Shown in pieces: positions 24,673 to 34,094 of a DNA stretch of 61,197 nt. The translations under genes were made by a program, and so were the position numbers. The stretch's first letter is position 1. Each line of letters opens with the position of its first letter. Below the pieces are notes generated by a model. It was not told where the DNA came from. It did no database searches and saw only the letters and a list, made by a program, of their open reading frames with translations. The DNA comes from Chlamydiales bacterium (GTDB lineage Bacteria > Chlamydiota > Chlamydiia > Chlamydiales > JACRBE01). The stretch spans positions 1 through 61,197 of the forward strand of contig JACRBE010000059.1 in the NCBI GenBank assembly GCA_016213235.1, written 5' to 3'.

Positions 24673-25308
24673 GTGGAGATAAAGGTTTTTCCGGTAGGGC
24701 CATTTGCTACCAATTGCATATTGGTGATGCATCAAGGGGAAGCGGTAATTATTGATCCCGGCTATGGAGCATTTGAGAAAATACAAGCGTTTGCAAAAGA
24801 AAAACGGCTAGATATTAAAGCGATATGGCTGACTCACTCTCATTGGGATCATATTGTAGATGTAGCAACATGTGAGCATTTTTTTTCTGTACCTGTTTTT
24901 ATACATCCACAAGATGCAGAAAATATGAAATATCCGGGCCATGATAAAATACCTTGTATAATGAAAATAGAGGGGGTAAGCGACCTTTCATATATAAAAG
25001 ATAAAGATCAGCTTTTACTGGGAGATGTAATATTTACTGTCATTCATACACCGGGACATTCTCCAGGTAGTGTTTGTTTTTATGCAAAGCAAGAGCATTT
25101 GCTGATTTCTGGAGATACATTATTTGCAGGATCTATTGGTAGTTTATCACTGCCAACAAGTAATCCGGAAGAAATGTGGAAATCTCTGGAAAAAATTGCT
25201 ATATTACCTGCTGATACAAAAGTGGTGCCTGGCCATGGAGAAATGACTAAAATAGGCAAAGAGTCCTGGCTTAAGGCGGCAAAAGAAATTTTTGGAGAAT
25301 ATTTATGA
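24673..25308 (+). CDS. metallo-beta-lactamase fold hydrolase (glyoxalase II-like)
   Basis: 211 residues from GTG 24673 (GAGGAAGAG upstream). The zinc motif THSHWDH, the second His in HTPGHSPGSV, the bridging Asp in SGDTLF and the last His in VPGHGEMT are all present, in the pattern of YcbL/GloB-type hydrolases. A thioester such as S-lactoylglutathione is the usual substrate of the group, but the exact one is unknown. The ATG of ahpC overlaps its stop (4 bases), so the two are co-translated, hinting at a shared role in thiol or oxidative stress. Confidence 0.85.
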   Translation: MEIKVFPVGPFATNCILVMHQGEAVIIDPGYGAFEKIQAFAKEKRLDIKAIWLTHSHWDHIVDVATCEHFFSVPVFIHPQDAENMKYPGHDKIPCIMKIEGVSDLSYIKDKDQLLLGDVIFTVIHTPGHSPGSVCFYAKQEHLLISGDTLFAGSIGSLSLPTSNPEEMWKSLEKIAILPADTKVVPGHGEMTKIGKESWLKAAKEIFGEYL

Positions 25309-25883
25309 CGTTAATTGGTAAAAAAGCGCCTTCTTTTCGCGCTACAGCGGTATGTAAAAGCAAATTTCAGCACAATTTCTCACTAGATAACTTTCTTGGT
25401 AAATATGTTATCTTTTTTTTCTACCCACTTGATTTTACCTTTGTTTGTCCAACAGAGTTGCACGCGTTTCAACAAGAAATGGAAGAGTTTCAAAAACGAA
25501 ATGCTCAACTAGTAGGATGCTCTGTGGATAGTCAATTTTCTCATGCAGCGTGGCTTGGTACTCCTAAGATAAAAGGGGGAATAGAAGGAATAGAATATCC
25601 TATTGTTGCAGATTTGAATAAAACAATTGCAAAACAATATGGTGTGCTTAAGGAAGATGAAGGCATTGCATATAGAGGATTATTTCTACTGGATAAAGAT
25701 GGGATCATTCGTCATCAAGTTGTTAATGATTTGCCTTTTGGGAGGTCTGTAGAAGAGACGCTCCGTATGCTAGATGCCGTTGTTTTTTATGAAAAGCATG
25801 GCGAGGTATGCCCTGCTAATTGGAAAGAAGGGAAGAAATCATTGAAGCCGACACAGCAAGGGCTCGAAACATATTTTAAATAA
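25305..25883 (+). CDS. ahpC: 2-Cys peroxiredoxin (AhpC/TSA)
   Basis: 192 residues. The peroxidatic Cys lies in FTFVCPTEL within a FFYPLDFTFVCP strand, and the resolving Cys in HGEVCPANWKEGKK. GCSVDS and HAAW are conserved peroxiredoxin features. It reduces hydrogen peroxide and alkyl peroxides; chlamydiae lack catalase in most lineages and rely on it. It overlaps the preceding MBL gene by 4 bases. Confidence 0.95.
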   Translation: MTLIGKKAPSFRATAVCKSKFQHNFSLDNFLGKYVIFFFYPLDFTFVCPTELHAFQQEMEEFQKRNAQLVGCSVDSQFSHAAWLGTPKIKGGIEGIEYPIVADLNKTIAKQYGVLKEDEGIAYRGLFLLDKDGIIRHQVVNDLPFGRSVEETLRMLDAVVFYEKHGEVCPANWKEGKKSLKPTQQGLETYFK

Positions 25884-25888
25884 GATAT

Positions 25889-26266
25889 TTAAGAAGTTAA
25901 GAAGTCGTAAAAATCTCTATCATTAATTAACAATAGAGCATGCCTTTTATTGCAAAATTCTTGAGCTTCCTGAATCAGATCTTTATCTCCAACGCCTGGC
26001 ATATAAATACCATCGATCGGCTCTTCATAATCTGTAATGAGTTTTAATCCAAGGTGGTAGTCTTTTGTGTGAAAGCCCTCTTCTTCTACTCTCTTGTAAA
26101 ATACCTTATTTCTAAACAATAGGGTTTGTACAGCAAATCCGATGCCGAGGCTCTCCCCCGGAGGGTTGCCAAGAACATCACATAGCTTTGTAATAGAATC
26201 AATTACAATGATATGTTGAAAAGAACCTTTTTCTGATTCTCCAAATAAAACGATGTTTAAATCCAT
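25889..26266 (-). CDS. unrecognised small conserved-looking protein
   Basis: 125 residues. It begins LNIVLFGESEKGSF, then HIIVIDSITKLCDVLGNPPGESLG, and ends in a predicted alpha/beta segment (IDGIYMPGVGDKDLIQEAQEFC). The FGESEKG opening and the strand-helix alternation suggest a Rossmann-like or receiver-like fold; no catalytic motif is visible. It is monocistronic between the eno 3' end and the convergent ahpC (5 bases between stops). A hypothetical. Confidence 0.55.
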   Translation of the reverse strand: MDLNIVLFGESEKGSFQHIIVIDSITKLCDVLGNPPGESLGIGFAVQTLLFRNKVFYKRVEEEGFHTKDYHLGLKLITDYEEPIDGIYMPGVGDKDLIQEAQEFCNKRHALLLINDRDFYDFLTS

Positions 26267-26395
26267 TATTAGTAAGCTGCAATTTTGGTATTATTAGTTA
26301 ATAACTAACAAATAATGTAATAGCAATTTATCATCAAGATTGTAATGAAAAATAAATAAATCGAGATAAGTATCTTATTGAAAAAGAATGGGATC

Positions 26396-27679
26396 TTAAT
26401 GAAAATAATGAGCGTTTTTTCCAAGGTCTTCTTCGATTTGTAATAATCGGTTATACTTTGCCACACGCTCGGAGCGACATACAGAGCCTGTTTTAATTTG
26501 GCCACAACCTGTTGCAACGGCAAGATCTGCAATAAAGGTATCTTCTGTTTCTCCTGAGCGATGAGAGACAATGGTTTTAAAGTGGGCATGATGAGCCATT
26601 TGTATGGTGCGCAGTGTCTCGGTTAGCGTTCCTATTTGGTTTAGTTTAATCAAAATAGCATTGGCAGCTTTTGTTTCGATCCCTTTTTTCAGAAAGGTTG
26701 GATTTGTTACAAATAAGTCATCTCCAACGAGTTGAATAGAGCTGCCTAATTTGCTTGTTAATTTAGACCAATGAGCCCAGTCATTTTCATCAAGACCATC
26801 TTCAATAGAATCAATAGGATATTTTTTTGTTAAACTTGCCAAATATTCAATGAGTTCATCGCCTGTTTTCGATGTAAAAGGCAATCGTTTAAGTTGTTTT
26901 TTTCTATCAATGTATTTACCTGTTTGTTTATCAAACATAAAACTAGCAGCAGCATCTAAAGCGATGGTAACTTGTTGTTTAGGTTTATATCCTGCTTTTT
27001 CTATAGCAAGCATGATGAAATCAAGCGCTTCTTCTGCAGAATTGAGATTAGGAGCAAATCCCCCTTCATCACCAATGGAAGTAGATAATCCTCTGTCATG
27101 TAACAACTTTTTCAAGGTATGAAATATTTCACAGGACATTTGCATAGCCTGTGCAAAGGATCTTGCGCCAATAGGTCTAATCATAAATTCTTGAAAGTCA
27201 ATGGTATTATCCGCATGAGCGCCACCATTTAATATATTTAACATAGGACATGGTAGTAACGTGGGATGTGTATCTAAAATGGATTGATAAAGAGGGATAT
27301 TTTTTGTAAGAGCTGCTACTTTGGCAATAGCAAGAGAACATCCTAAAATAGCATTTGCGCCAAAATTAGATTTATTTTCTGTATTATCTGCTTTAATCAT
27401 GAGCGTATCCAAATGCTCTTGCTCAGTTACTTCTTCATTCATCAAAATATCAGTAAGAGGGCCATGTACATTTTTTATGGCATTTAATACGCCCTTACCA
27501 AGATAACGTTTTGGGTCTTTGTCTCGCAGCTCTATTGCTTCATGTTCTCCTGTGGAAGCGCCAGAGGGAACTGCGGCAGAGGCTCGAAGTCCATTTTTTG
27601 TTTGAACAGTCACTTCAATCGTAGGATTGCCCCTAGAGTCGAGTATTTCTCTTGCATGAACAAAGTTGATTTTTGTCAT
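26396..27679 (-). CDS. eno: enolase
   Basis: 427 residues; converts 2-phosphoglycerate to phosphoenolpyruvate. It starts with the family opening REILDSRGNPTIEV. GGAHADNTIDFQEFMI contains the substrate and metal region, IGDEGGFAPN the catalytic Glu pair, SIEDGLDENDW the metal Glu, VGDDLFVTN the metal Asp, and SHRSGETEDTFIADLAV the signature at the end. Placing eno beside an RsbU-type phosphatase is also seen in Chlamydia. It follows rsgA with a 12-base gap on the same strand. Confidence 0.98.
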   Translation of the reverse strand: MTKINFVHAREILDSRGNPTIEVTVQTKNGLRASAAVPSGASTGEHEAIELRDKDPKRYLGKGVLNAIKNVHGPLTDILMNEEVTEQEHLDTLMIKADNTENKSNFGANAILGCSLAIAKVAALTKNIPLYQSILDTHPTLLPCPMLNILNGGAHADNTIDFQEFMIRPIGARSFAQAMQMSCEIFHTLKKLLHDRGLSTSIGDEGGFAPNLNSAEEALDFIMLAIEKAGYKPKQQVTIALDAAASFMFDKQTGKYIDRKKQLKRLPFTSKTGDELIEYLASLTKKYPIDSIEDGLDENDWAHWSKLTSKLGSSIQLVGDDLFVTNPTFLKKGIETKAANAILIKLNQIGTLTETLRTIQMAHHAHFKTIVSHRSGETEDTFIADLAVATGCGQIKTGSVCRSERVAKYNRLLQIEEDLGKNAHYFH

Positions 27680-27691
27680 AGCCTGCCTTAT

Positions 27692-28813
27692 TTAAAAAAG
27701 ATCGTGATTTTCTTTGATATCTTCATAAAGAGAAAGATAAGACTCATAGCGTAAAAAAGAAAGTTTTTCTTTTTCTACAGCATTTTTTACACCACAATTT
27801 GGTTCATGAATATGGCGGCAATTTGGAAATTTACACCGGTGGGCAAACGCTTGCAGGTCAGGGAAAAAAGATAATAATTCCTCGAGTGGGATATCCCAAA
27901 GCCCAAAACTTTTAATGCCTGGAGTATCTACACAATAGCCTCCATGTTGCAGAGGTATCAAGCAGGCGCTAGTAGTAGTGTGCTTGCCTTTTTGTGTTTG
28001 TGTACGCAGTGTGGCAATTTTTAAATCAAGACCTGTAAGTAGATTAATTAAGGAAGTTTTGCCAACACCAGATTGTCCAGAAAATACAGAGATTTTCCCT
28101 TTCATTACTTCTTCCAGGGAGTGAAGACCATCATTGGTTTTCGCACTTATTTTTAACACTAAAACATTTAATTTTTTGTAAGCATTGCAAAATTCATTAA
28201 TTAAAAATACTACTTGAGCATGTTCTTCGTTATGTATCATAGCAGGAGGGTGCTCTAGATAATCGATTTTATTAATAAGAACAATAGGCGTCATATTTCC
28301 TTTTTGCGCCATGATTACATAACGATCGATGAGTGTCGGTTTAAAAGAAGGTAAAAAGGGGCTGCAGGTAATTAATACCTGATCTACATTGGCGGCAAGA
28401 AGTTGTTGTTTTTTTCTATAGTAATTTTCTGCTCTACAAAGGACAGAAGATCTATTTTGAATAGTAGTAATCACGCCATGTAGCTGATCAATTAATTGAA
28501 CAAGTACTAGATCTCCCACAGTCACAAGGTTTTTCTTTTTTGTTCTTTCTTGTTTTAAAGAACCTCTAATACTGCAGAGGTATTCTTTGGAGTCAATAGC
28601 AACAATAATACCTTCAGAACTTATGCTTAATACTCTGCCTTCTGCTGTTTTATTTGTAGACAGTTCAAGAGAGATTTTTGCTTTGTTAGTATCTGTTTTT
28701 TTATATTTTGACTTGTCTTTACTTTGTGCAAGTTTTCGCTCTTTTTTATGAATCTTGCGATCTTTTGCATGAAAGCGCTCTTCAAAATCTAAGAGATATT
28801 CGTTATCTGACAT
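27692..28813 (-). CDS. rsgA: ribosome small-subunit-dependent GTPase A (RsgA/YjeQ)
   Basis: 373 residues. The GTPase motifs are circularly permuted, as is diagnostic: G4 (VLINKIDYL) precedes G1 (SGQSGVGKTSLIN) and G3 (VDTPGIKSFG). An OB-fold N-terminal domain (GRVLSISSEGIIVAID) comes first and a zinc knuckle last (CKFPNCRHIHEPNC). It helps mature the 30S subunit. It overlaps the trmH-type gene by 11 bases and precedes eno, forming a compact operon. Confidence 0.95.
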   Translation of the reverse strand: MSDNEYLLDFEERFHAKDRKIHKKERKLAQSKDKSKYKKTDTNKAKISLELSTNKTAEGRVLSISSEGIIVAIDSKEYLCSIRGSLKQERTKKKNLVTVGDLVLVQLIDQLHGVITTIQNRSSVLCRAENYYRKKQQLLAANVDQVLITCSPFLPSFKPTLIDRYVIMAQKGNMTPIVLINKIDYLEHPPAMIHNEEHAQVVFLINEFCNAYKKLNVLVLKISAKTNDGLHSLEEVMKGKISVFSGQSGVGKTSLINLLTGLDLKIATLRTQTQKGKHTTTSACLIPLQHGGYCVDTPGIKSFGLWDIPLEELLSFFPDLQAFAHRCKFPNCRHIHEPNCGVKNAVEKEKLSFLRYESYLSLYEDIKENHDLF

Positions 28814-29552
28814 GATGCTGCCCTAAGCTATACATCAAAATACTCCCTGCTATTGCTACATTTAACGATTCTGTTTTATCAGAAATAGGAATTGTTATGG
28901 GAATACTAATCTGTTTAATGGCATCGTCAATTCCTTTAGATTCATTGCCAAGAATAAGAATCGTGCAATGAGTGGGGTTACTTGAAATATCTTCCATTGT
29001 TTTTCCTTTAAGATCTGCGCGAAAAATAGTAGCACGCGTTGTTAAGGCCCATTTTATAAAATCATCTAACGAACCTCTTTGCAGAGGAAGAGAAAATACA
29101 GCGCCTTTGGAAGAGCGAATAACTTTATCATTATATGGATCTACAATAGGTTCAATCAAATACATGCCATCGAATCCAAATGCTAAGGCAGAGCGCATCA
29201 AGGTGCCGACGTTGCCAGGATCCTGTAGTGAATCTAATACAATGATTTTATTTTTTTCATGTAGTGATTGAAAAGGGGGTATGCAGACTTCTGCGATAAT
29301 TTTCTCCGGATGAGCAACCCCTGATATTTTTTTAATATTCTCTTCAGTTGTCAAATAGATTGGAATTGTGGTAAATCGGGAATCAATAAGGGTTTTATCG
29401 CAAACGATGATGGTCTTCACTATAGGAAGAAGCTCATCCACTAGTTTATGACCTAATATGACAACAGATTGCTTATCATAGCGATAAGATTTATCTAGGC
29501 GTAGAGCAATTAAATGTTTGAGATAACGGCTTGTAATGGCTTGTATATAAAT
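28803..29552 (-). CDS. SpoU/TrmH-family RNA 2'-O-methyltransferase, probably starting at a non-AUG codon
   Basis: The protein is read as 249 residues. LDSLQDPGNVGTLMRSALAFGFD, with its N-x-G-x-x-x-R core, is motif 1, ILGNESKGID motif 2, and IPISDKTESLNVAIAGSILMY motif 3 of the SPOUT knot. The first usable ATG/GTG is GTG 29441, but the frame stays open further upstream and encodes ITSRYLKHLIALRLDKSYRY, which looks like the usual substrate-binding N terminus. I therefore extend it to ATT 29552, which lies 8 bases after an AAGGA. This leaves the gene just 16 bases from the divergent rsbU start. It modifies rRNA or tRNA; the target is not readable. Confidence 0.8.
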   Translation of the reverse strand: MYIQAITSRYLKHLIALRLDKSYRYDKQSVVILGHKLVDELLPIVKTIIVCDKTLIDSRFTTIPIYLTTEENIKKISGVAHPEKIIAEVCIPPFQSLHEKNKIIVLDSLQDPGNVGTLMRSALAFGFDGMYLIEPIVDPYNDKVIRSSKGAVFSLPLQRGSLDDFIKWALTTRATIFRADLKGKTMEDISSNPTHCTILILGNESKGIDDAIKQISIPITIPISDKTESLNVAIAGSILMYSLGQHHVR

Positions 29553-29568
29553 AGTTAGGTTCCTTGTT

Positions 29569-31455
29569 TTGAAAAAAAATAATATTAATAAGCATAAGGT
29601 ATTAGTCCCAGTAAAAATAGGGGGTTCTTTAACTAGAAGAGTTGCCCTTATATGCTGTATTTTTTTAGTAGTACCGCTCTTATTTTATAGTATTTTCATT
29701 TATCAGCAAATCTATCATGAAGAATTAAAAAATATTTATAATGATTTGGATCGTTCAGAAAGTGAGCAGTCAAGTATTTTATCAAGTTTTACAGATTATC
29801 AGCTAGAAGCTTTAAATTTTTTATATGAGATCATTATTGCAAAAAAAAACAATCAAATAAAATTTACACAACAAAATTTGATTGATACGCTCCAGCAATT
29901 TTCAACCCAAGAACACGTACTGGCCACAGCATATATAGGATTTAATGGGTGTGATACAGATATTTGCAATGGGGTTTCAAATCCATATATTACTGTTAAT
30001 CAGATAATTGAGTCGGTTCCTTTAGAAGATATAAAGCAAACAAAGAAAATGCAGGTTGTTCAATTTGTTCCAGGGCTTGGAAATGTGTTACTACTATTGC
30101 AGGCATTTACCAATGCCAAAGATAGTAGCATTATTGATGCTTTGCTTATTTCTATCATTGATATAAACGTTTTACTACATCGACTTAAGATGATTCAAAC
30201 AAGATATGAGGAGAATTTATCTATTTTAGATGAAAATGGCAACGTGCTGGCAACGACCTCTACTGCTTATGTTTCCAAAATAATCTCTCCAAATCCGAGT
30301 GCAGTGATTCAGCTGTATCCATTATCAAATCAACAATCAGGCTATTATTTTTCTATTAATAATCAGAAGAGATTTGGTGATATAGCAGAATATAAACCAG
30401 CGAAGTTATATCTATTTGCTGATGTATCTGAAGAAGTTTTATTTGGCATTTGGTACCAATATCTAAAAAAATTCCTTATTCTTCTTCTAACCATTTTGGT
30501 GATAGGAGGAGGAGCAACGGCTATTGTTGCAAGTCGGATTTCTATGCCGCTAAGAAGGCTAATTCAAACAATGATAAAAGTGGCTCATGGAAATTTACAA
30601 GAGCGATATGTCCAAGATAAAATGGGTTTTGAAATTAATCAGGTGGGAGAGCAATTTAATATGATGATCGAGTCTCTACTTGATAACATGGAAAAAGTAG
30701 AAACAGAAAAAATCAAACAAGAAACTTATAGAAAAGAATTAGCGATTGGTCAGCAAGCACAGCGCTCTTTATTTCCATCCACATTACCAAAACTTGCAGG
30801 ATATGATGTAGATGCAGGTTTTATTGCTGCTTTAGAGGTTGGCGGGGATTTTTATGATTTGTATATGAAAAATGAAGAAGAGCTATTTTTTTGTATTGCA
30901 GATACTGCAGGTAAGGGAATTTATGCCTGTATTTATTCATTACTAGTAAGAAGCATGCTACGCAGTTTTTTTGAATCGGAAAATACACTAGAGAAAATTG
31001 TTAAAAAAACGAATGAGCTTTTTTTGAAAGATACTGGTTATACAGGAGTCTTTGTCACTAGCTGGGTAGGTATCTTAAATGTAAAGACAAACAAGTTAGT
31101 CTATACGTGTTGTGGGCATCTACCAGCAATATTATTGAATGAAAAGAAAGAAATAGGGCATTTACATACCAATGGTATTGCACTTGGAGTATCTGAATTT
31201 GAACCGGAAATAAGGGAACTGGTCTTGAACAAAAAAGATGCATTAATACTTTATACAGATGGCATCATCGAAGCTCATTCCATTACAAATGAATTGTTTG
31301 GAGAAAAAAGATTGGAACACATTGTGCGCAACAAGCAATGGAAAACGTCAAAGGAACTAATTTTAGAAATAGAAACCCAAATTAGAGAATTTTCTGGTGC
31401 AAAAGCACAATTTGATGACATCACCTTATTAGTTATAAGATCATTGAAAGAATAA
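29569..31455 (+). CDS. rsbU: RsbU-type membrane PP2C phosphatase (regulator of a sigma pathway)
   Basis: 628 residues from TTG 29569; no ATG is available nearby. Two membrane segments (about 25-46 and 301-321) bracket a periplasmic sensor domain. After the second comes a HAMP linker (RISMPLRRLIQTM...) and then the SpoIIE/PP2C domain (from about residue 395), with metal Asp residues in EVGGDFYD, IADTAGKG and ALILYTDGI. It dephosphorylates an anti-anti-sigma partner in the Rsb switch; the chlamydial homologue also sits next to eno. It overlaps the convergent CCA-enzyme gene by 23 bases. Confidence 0.88.
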   Translation: MKKNNINKHKVLVPVKIGGSLTRRVALICCIFLVVPLLFYSIFIYQQIYHEELKNIYNDLDRSESEQSSILSSFTDYQLEALNFLYEIIIAKKNNQIKFTQQNLIDTLQQFSTQEHVLATAYIGFNGCDTDICNGVSNPYITVNQIIESVPLEDIKQTKKMQVVQFVPGLGNVLLLLQAFTNAKDSSIIDALLISIIDINVLLHRLKMIQTRYEENLSILDENGNVLATTSTAYVSKIISPNPSAVIQLYPLSNQQSGYYFSINNQKRFGDIAEYKPAKLYLFADVSEEVLFGIWYQYLKKFLILLLTILVIGGGATAIVASRISMPLRRLIQTMIKVAHGNLQERYVQDKMGFEINQVGEQFNMMIESLLDNMEKVETEKIKQETYRKELAIGQQAQRSLFPSTLPKLAGYDVDAGFIAALEVGGDFYDLYMKNEEELFFCIADTAGKGIYACIYSLLVRSMLRSFFESENTLEKIVKKTNELFLKDTGYTGVFVTSWVGILNVKTNKLVYTCCGHLPAILLNEKKEIGHLHTNGIALGVSEFEPEIRELVLNKKDALILYTDGIIEAHSITNELFGEKRLEHIVRNKQWKTSKELILEIETQIREFSGAKAQFDDITLLVIRSLKE

Positions 31456-32644
31456 TATGTTTATCCTCTATTTTTTGATTCATCGCAATGCGATTACCTT
31501 TTTCTAATAGTTTGCCAAATTCTTGGTTTGGCAACCTACCATTTTCCAGAAGATCTGCAGAGCTAATTACCAAATTATTTTGTTTAATTCTCTCGATAAA
31601 TTTTTTTAGTAGTAGTTGATGTTGCGAGTGCTCATCTCTAAAAGATTCCCGCTCATTTTCCGGCAGTTTTACACAAAATAGTTGGTAACATAGTTCAAAG
31701 TCAGCTTTAGCATATAAATGGGCCCAATCATAATCTTCTATTTCATTAATATTATGACAAAGCATTTTATTGCATGTATGTTGAAAGGAAACGAGTTTTT
31801 TATCTGTATTAGATAATTTTAAATACTCACACAGTAGGATTTTTTCTTCTTCAGATAAAGAAGTAAACAATTCAAGGATTTTTAATATTACAGGAGTGTT
31901 AGGAGGGAAAAATGGCAAATATTGTACATGCTCCTTAAGGATTGTTTCAGATAGGGGATAAACAGAAGGAAAGATTTCCTTTAATAATCCAACCCCATGC
32001 AACTGAATAAGTGCACGGTCAAAATTAGGGTATTTTGCCATTTTTTCGAATTCGTTATATACGCGCTCTATTGCAACGGCAGGAAACAAAAGAGAAGACA
32101 ATTCTTTTATTGCTGCATAGGTATTAGCATCGATAGTAAAGTGAAATCTTGCGCTATATCGTATGGCCCTTATCATTCTTAAACGATCTTCCTGAAATCT
32201 CTTTTTTGGATCGCCAATTGCACGAATGAGTTTATGTCTAATGTCTTGTTGACCATTTACAAAATCATAAAGCTCCTTAGAAATAGGATCAAAAAAAAGG
32301 CCATTGATTGTAAAATCCCGTCTACATGCATCTTCCTCTGGAGTCGCCTTTTCAATCTGATCAGGTCTGCGTCCATCGCTATAAGTGTTTTCTTTACGAA
32401 AGATGGCAATTTCAAAAGGATGATTATTTTCTACTATAATAAGAATGCCAAATGCAATACCAACAGGAATGGTTTTGGGGAATATTTTTTGTAGTAGCTC
32501 AATGGGAGCATCAGTAACAATATCAATATCATCAGAGGGATGATTCATGATAAAATCCCTGACCCATCCTCCTGCGAAATAACAAATATGATCATAAGAT
32601 TGTATTTTTTTTACAATCTCTGTAGCGGTTTTTAAATATGTCAT
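31433..32644 (-). CDS. CCA-adding enzyme / poly(A) polymerase family protein
   Basis: 403 residues of the class II nucleotidyltransferase head domain: FAGGWVRDFIMNHPSDDIDIVTDA, of which GGWVRD and DDIDIV are the Gly loop and metal Asp pair. Next come RRDFTINGLFFDP (the R-R-D-F-T-I-N-[AG] motif B), GDPKKRFQEDRLRMIRAIRYSARF (motifs C/D) and a helical C-terminal part. It adds CCA to tRNA 3' ends or A tails to RNA. The tRNA-Arg here lacks an encoded CCA, so a CCA enzyme is needed. It is divergent from the pentapeptide lipoprotein. Confidence 0.92.
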   Translation of the reverse strand: MTYLKTATEIVKKIQSYDHICYFAGGWVRDFIMNHPSDDIDIVTDAPIELLQKIFPKTIPVGIAFGILIIVENNHPFEIAIFRKENTYSDGRRPDQIEKATPEEDACRRDFTINGLFFDPISKELYDFVNGQQDIRHKLIRAIGDPKKRFQEDRLRMIRAIRYSARFHFTIDANTYAAIKELSSLLFPAVAIERVYNEFEKMAKYPNFDRALIQLHGVGLLKEIFPSVYPLSETILKEHVQYLPFFPPNTPVILKILELFTSLSEEEKILLCEYLKLSNTDKKLVSFQHTCNKMLCHNINEIEDYDWAHLYAKADFELCYQLFCVKLPENERESFRDEHSQHQLLLKKFIERIKQNNLVISSADLLENGRLPNQEFGKLLEKGNRIAMNQKIEDKHIILSMIL

Positions 32645-32682
32645 GGTACAAATATATGCATATGGAAAAAAAGATTCAACTT

Positions 32683-33111
32683 ATGAAAAATGTATTTTTT
32701 TTATTAATGGCTATCTGTATTGGATTTATTGGTTGTAGTAAAAAGAAAGATTTTTCTTACGCAGATATGCAAAATATCAATATTGATTATGCAGATTTTC
32801 AAGGATCAAATCTGCGGGGAGCAAATTTTACAAATGCCAGTATGAAATATGCGCATTTTACAAACGCAAACTTGGAAAAAAGCAATTTTCATGGAGTGAA
32901 TGGAGAAGGGGCAGATTTTTCTAAAGCGAATTTAAGGCATGCTAATTTTCAAGCGGCAAACTTAAGCGGAGCTACATTTGAAGGAGCAAATTTAGATGGG
33001 GCAAGTTTTATTGACGCTGTCGTAGATCATACCAATTTTAAAGGAGCAAAAAATTTGGATGGTGAGCTGAAAATTCGTCTAAAGACAAGAGGCGCTATAA
33101 TAGATCCTTAA
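32683..33111 (+). CDS. pentapeptide-repeat lipoprotein
   Basis: 142 residues from ATG 32683 (ATG 32662 or 32638 would extend it, the latter into the divergent gene). The signal ends in CIGFIGC, a lipobox whose Cys would be lipidated. The mature part is nearly all pentapeptide repeats of A(D/N)(L/F)XX form: ADFQGSNLRGANFTNASMKY and onward, roughly 18-20 units, ending at LKTRGAIIDP. This folds into a right-handed quadrilateral beta-helix. Function is open; such proteins often present flat surfaces to protein partners. The lipid places it at a membrane, probably periplasm-facing. Confidence 0.85.
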   Translation: MKNVFFLLMAICIGFIGCSKKKDFSYADMQNINIDYADFQGSNLRGANFTNASMKYAHFTNANLEKSNFHGVNGEGADFSKANLRHANFQAANLSGATFEGANLDGASFIDAVVDHTNFKGAKNLDGELKIRLKTRGAIIDP

Positions 33112-33180
33112 ATAGAAACTAAATTCTTTTAAAAATCTCTGGAAAATGAAACCGGCATTAACTACATTTCTCATCCGTTT

Positions 33181-34080
33181 ATGAAAAATATTTACACCAA
33201 AACATTTACAAGAAAAGATCTTTTATCTGATTGGGAAATAAACGGATTATCTCCATTTAATCGATTTATTATTTCCTGGAATGGAACGCGCTTTCTTCAT
33301 CCGTGTCATATAGAAATATCTTTGTTATATGACACATGGACCGATCTTGTCAGATATGCTACATGGGGAGTAGGAATACAACGCTCTTATTCCTATCAAG
33401 ATTCTCAAGACAGATTTCGCATCTGTCAAGATGAGATTATCATCAACGATATGAGTTATAAAAAAATGAAGGTTCATGTGACAGACTCCAGTAGCATACA
33501 CCGATTATATTTATCTGCTCTCCAGGAAGAGGCTTTTAATGAATACGCGGATGATGAGATAATAGATAGTGATACAGTTATATTATCTCCAAAACACAGG
33601 TATTCTCAATTTGGATTAAATCTTGAGTATTCGCATAGAATATGCTCTCCTGTGTCTTTAATGAATGCAATGTCGTTCCTGGATGTCGCTTTAGAAGAGG
33701 ATCCCAGTCTATTTGTGAATGGCGTATACGACCAGGCCTTTGATATCTTTGGTAATTGGGTACTAAATGTGGCGCATGTTTCTTCTTTTTTAAAGAAGTA
33801 CAATCCTAAAGTAGAACGCTTGAGCAGCTTTAAAGGCATTTATCGGCAACTGTGCAATCATAAACCGGTAGTTGTTTCTCTTTCAGGATTATTAACTGGA
33901 GCTCCACAAAGCTATTCACAGGGACATCTAGTCGTTGTTTATGGCTGGGATAATAAAACAAAACAGGTTTGTTGTATTGACTCTGCATTTGCCTTTCACG
34001 ATCAAACGCAAGTCAAATATGATTGTTATGAATTTATAAACGCTTGGAAAATAAAAAAATACTTAACATATACATTTTAA
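33181..34080 (+). CDS. C39-like papain-fold cysteine protease
   Basis: 299 residues, no signal peptide. The catalytic Cys lies in [16 protein letters not shown] and the His in [11 protein letters not shown], followed by an Asp-containing CCIDSAFAF; this is the Peptidase_C39_2 arrangement. The N-terminal half ([17 protein letters not shown], then [18 protein letters not shown]) resembles the beta-rich leader seen in many C39_2 proteins. It probably cleaves peptides or isopeptides, but no substrate can be named. It is followed 14 bases later by the exported GDP-mannose dehydratase and may be co-transcribed with it. Confidence 0.75.
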   Translation: MKNIYTKTFTRKDLLSDWEINGLSPFNRFIISWNGTRFLHPCHIEISLLYDTWTDLVRYATWGVGIQRSYSYQDSQDRFRICQDEIIINDMSYKKMKVHVTDSSSIHRLYLSALQEEAFNEYADDEIIDSDTVILSPKHRYSQFGLNLEYSHRICSPVSLMNAMSFLDVALEEDPSLFVNGVYDQAFDIFGNWVLNVAHVSSFLKKYNPKVERLSSFKGIYRQLCNHKPVVVSLSGLLTGAPQSYSQGHLVVVYGWDNKTKQVCCIDSAFAFHDQTQVKYDCYEFINAWKIKKYLTYTF

Positions 34081-34094
34081 TAATAAGGGGTTAT

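Noticed and set aside
26294-26308. Short palindrome TTAGTTA/TAACTAA as an operator
   Set aside because: Seven AT-rich bases per arm with no matching second site; too weak to call.
32683-33111. Tandem repeats at 32760-33060 as a DNA repeat array
   Set aside because: The period comes from pentapeptide codons; it is a protein repeat, not an array.
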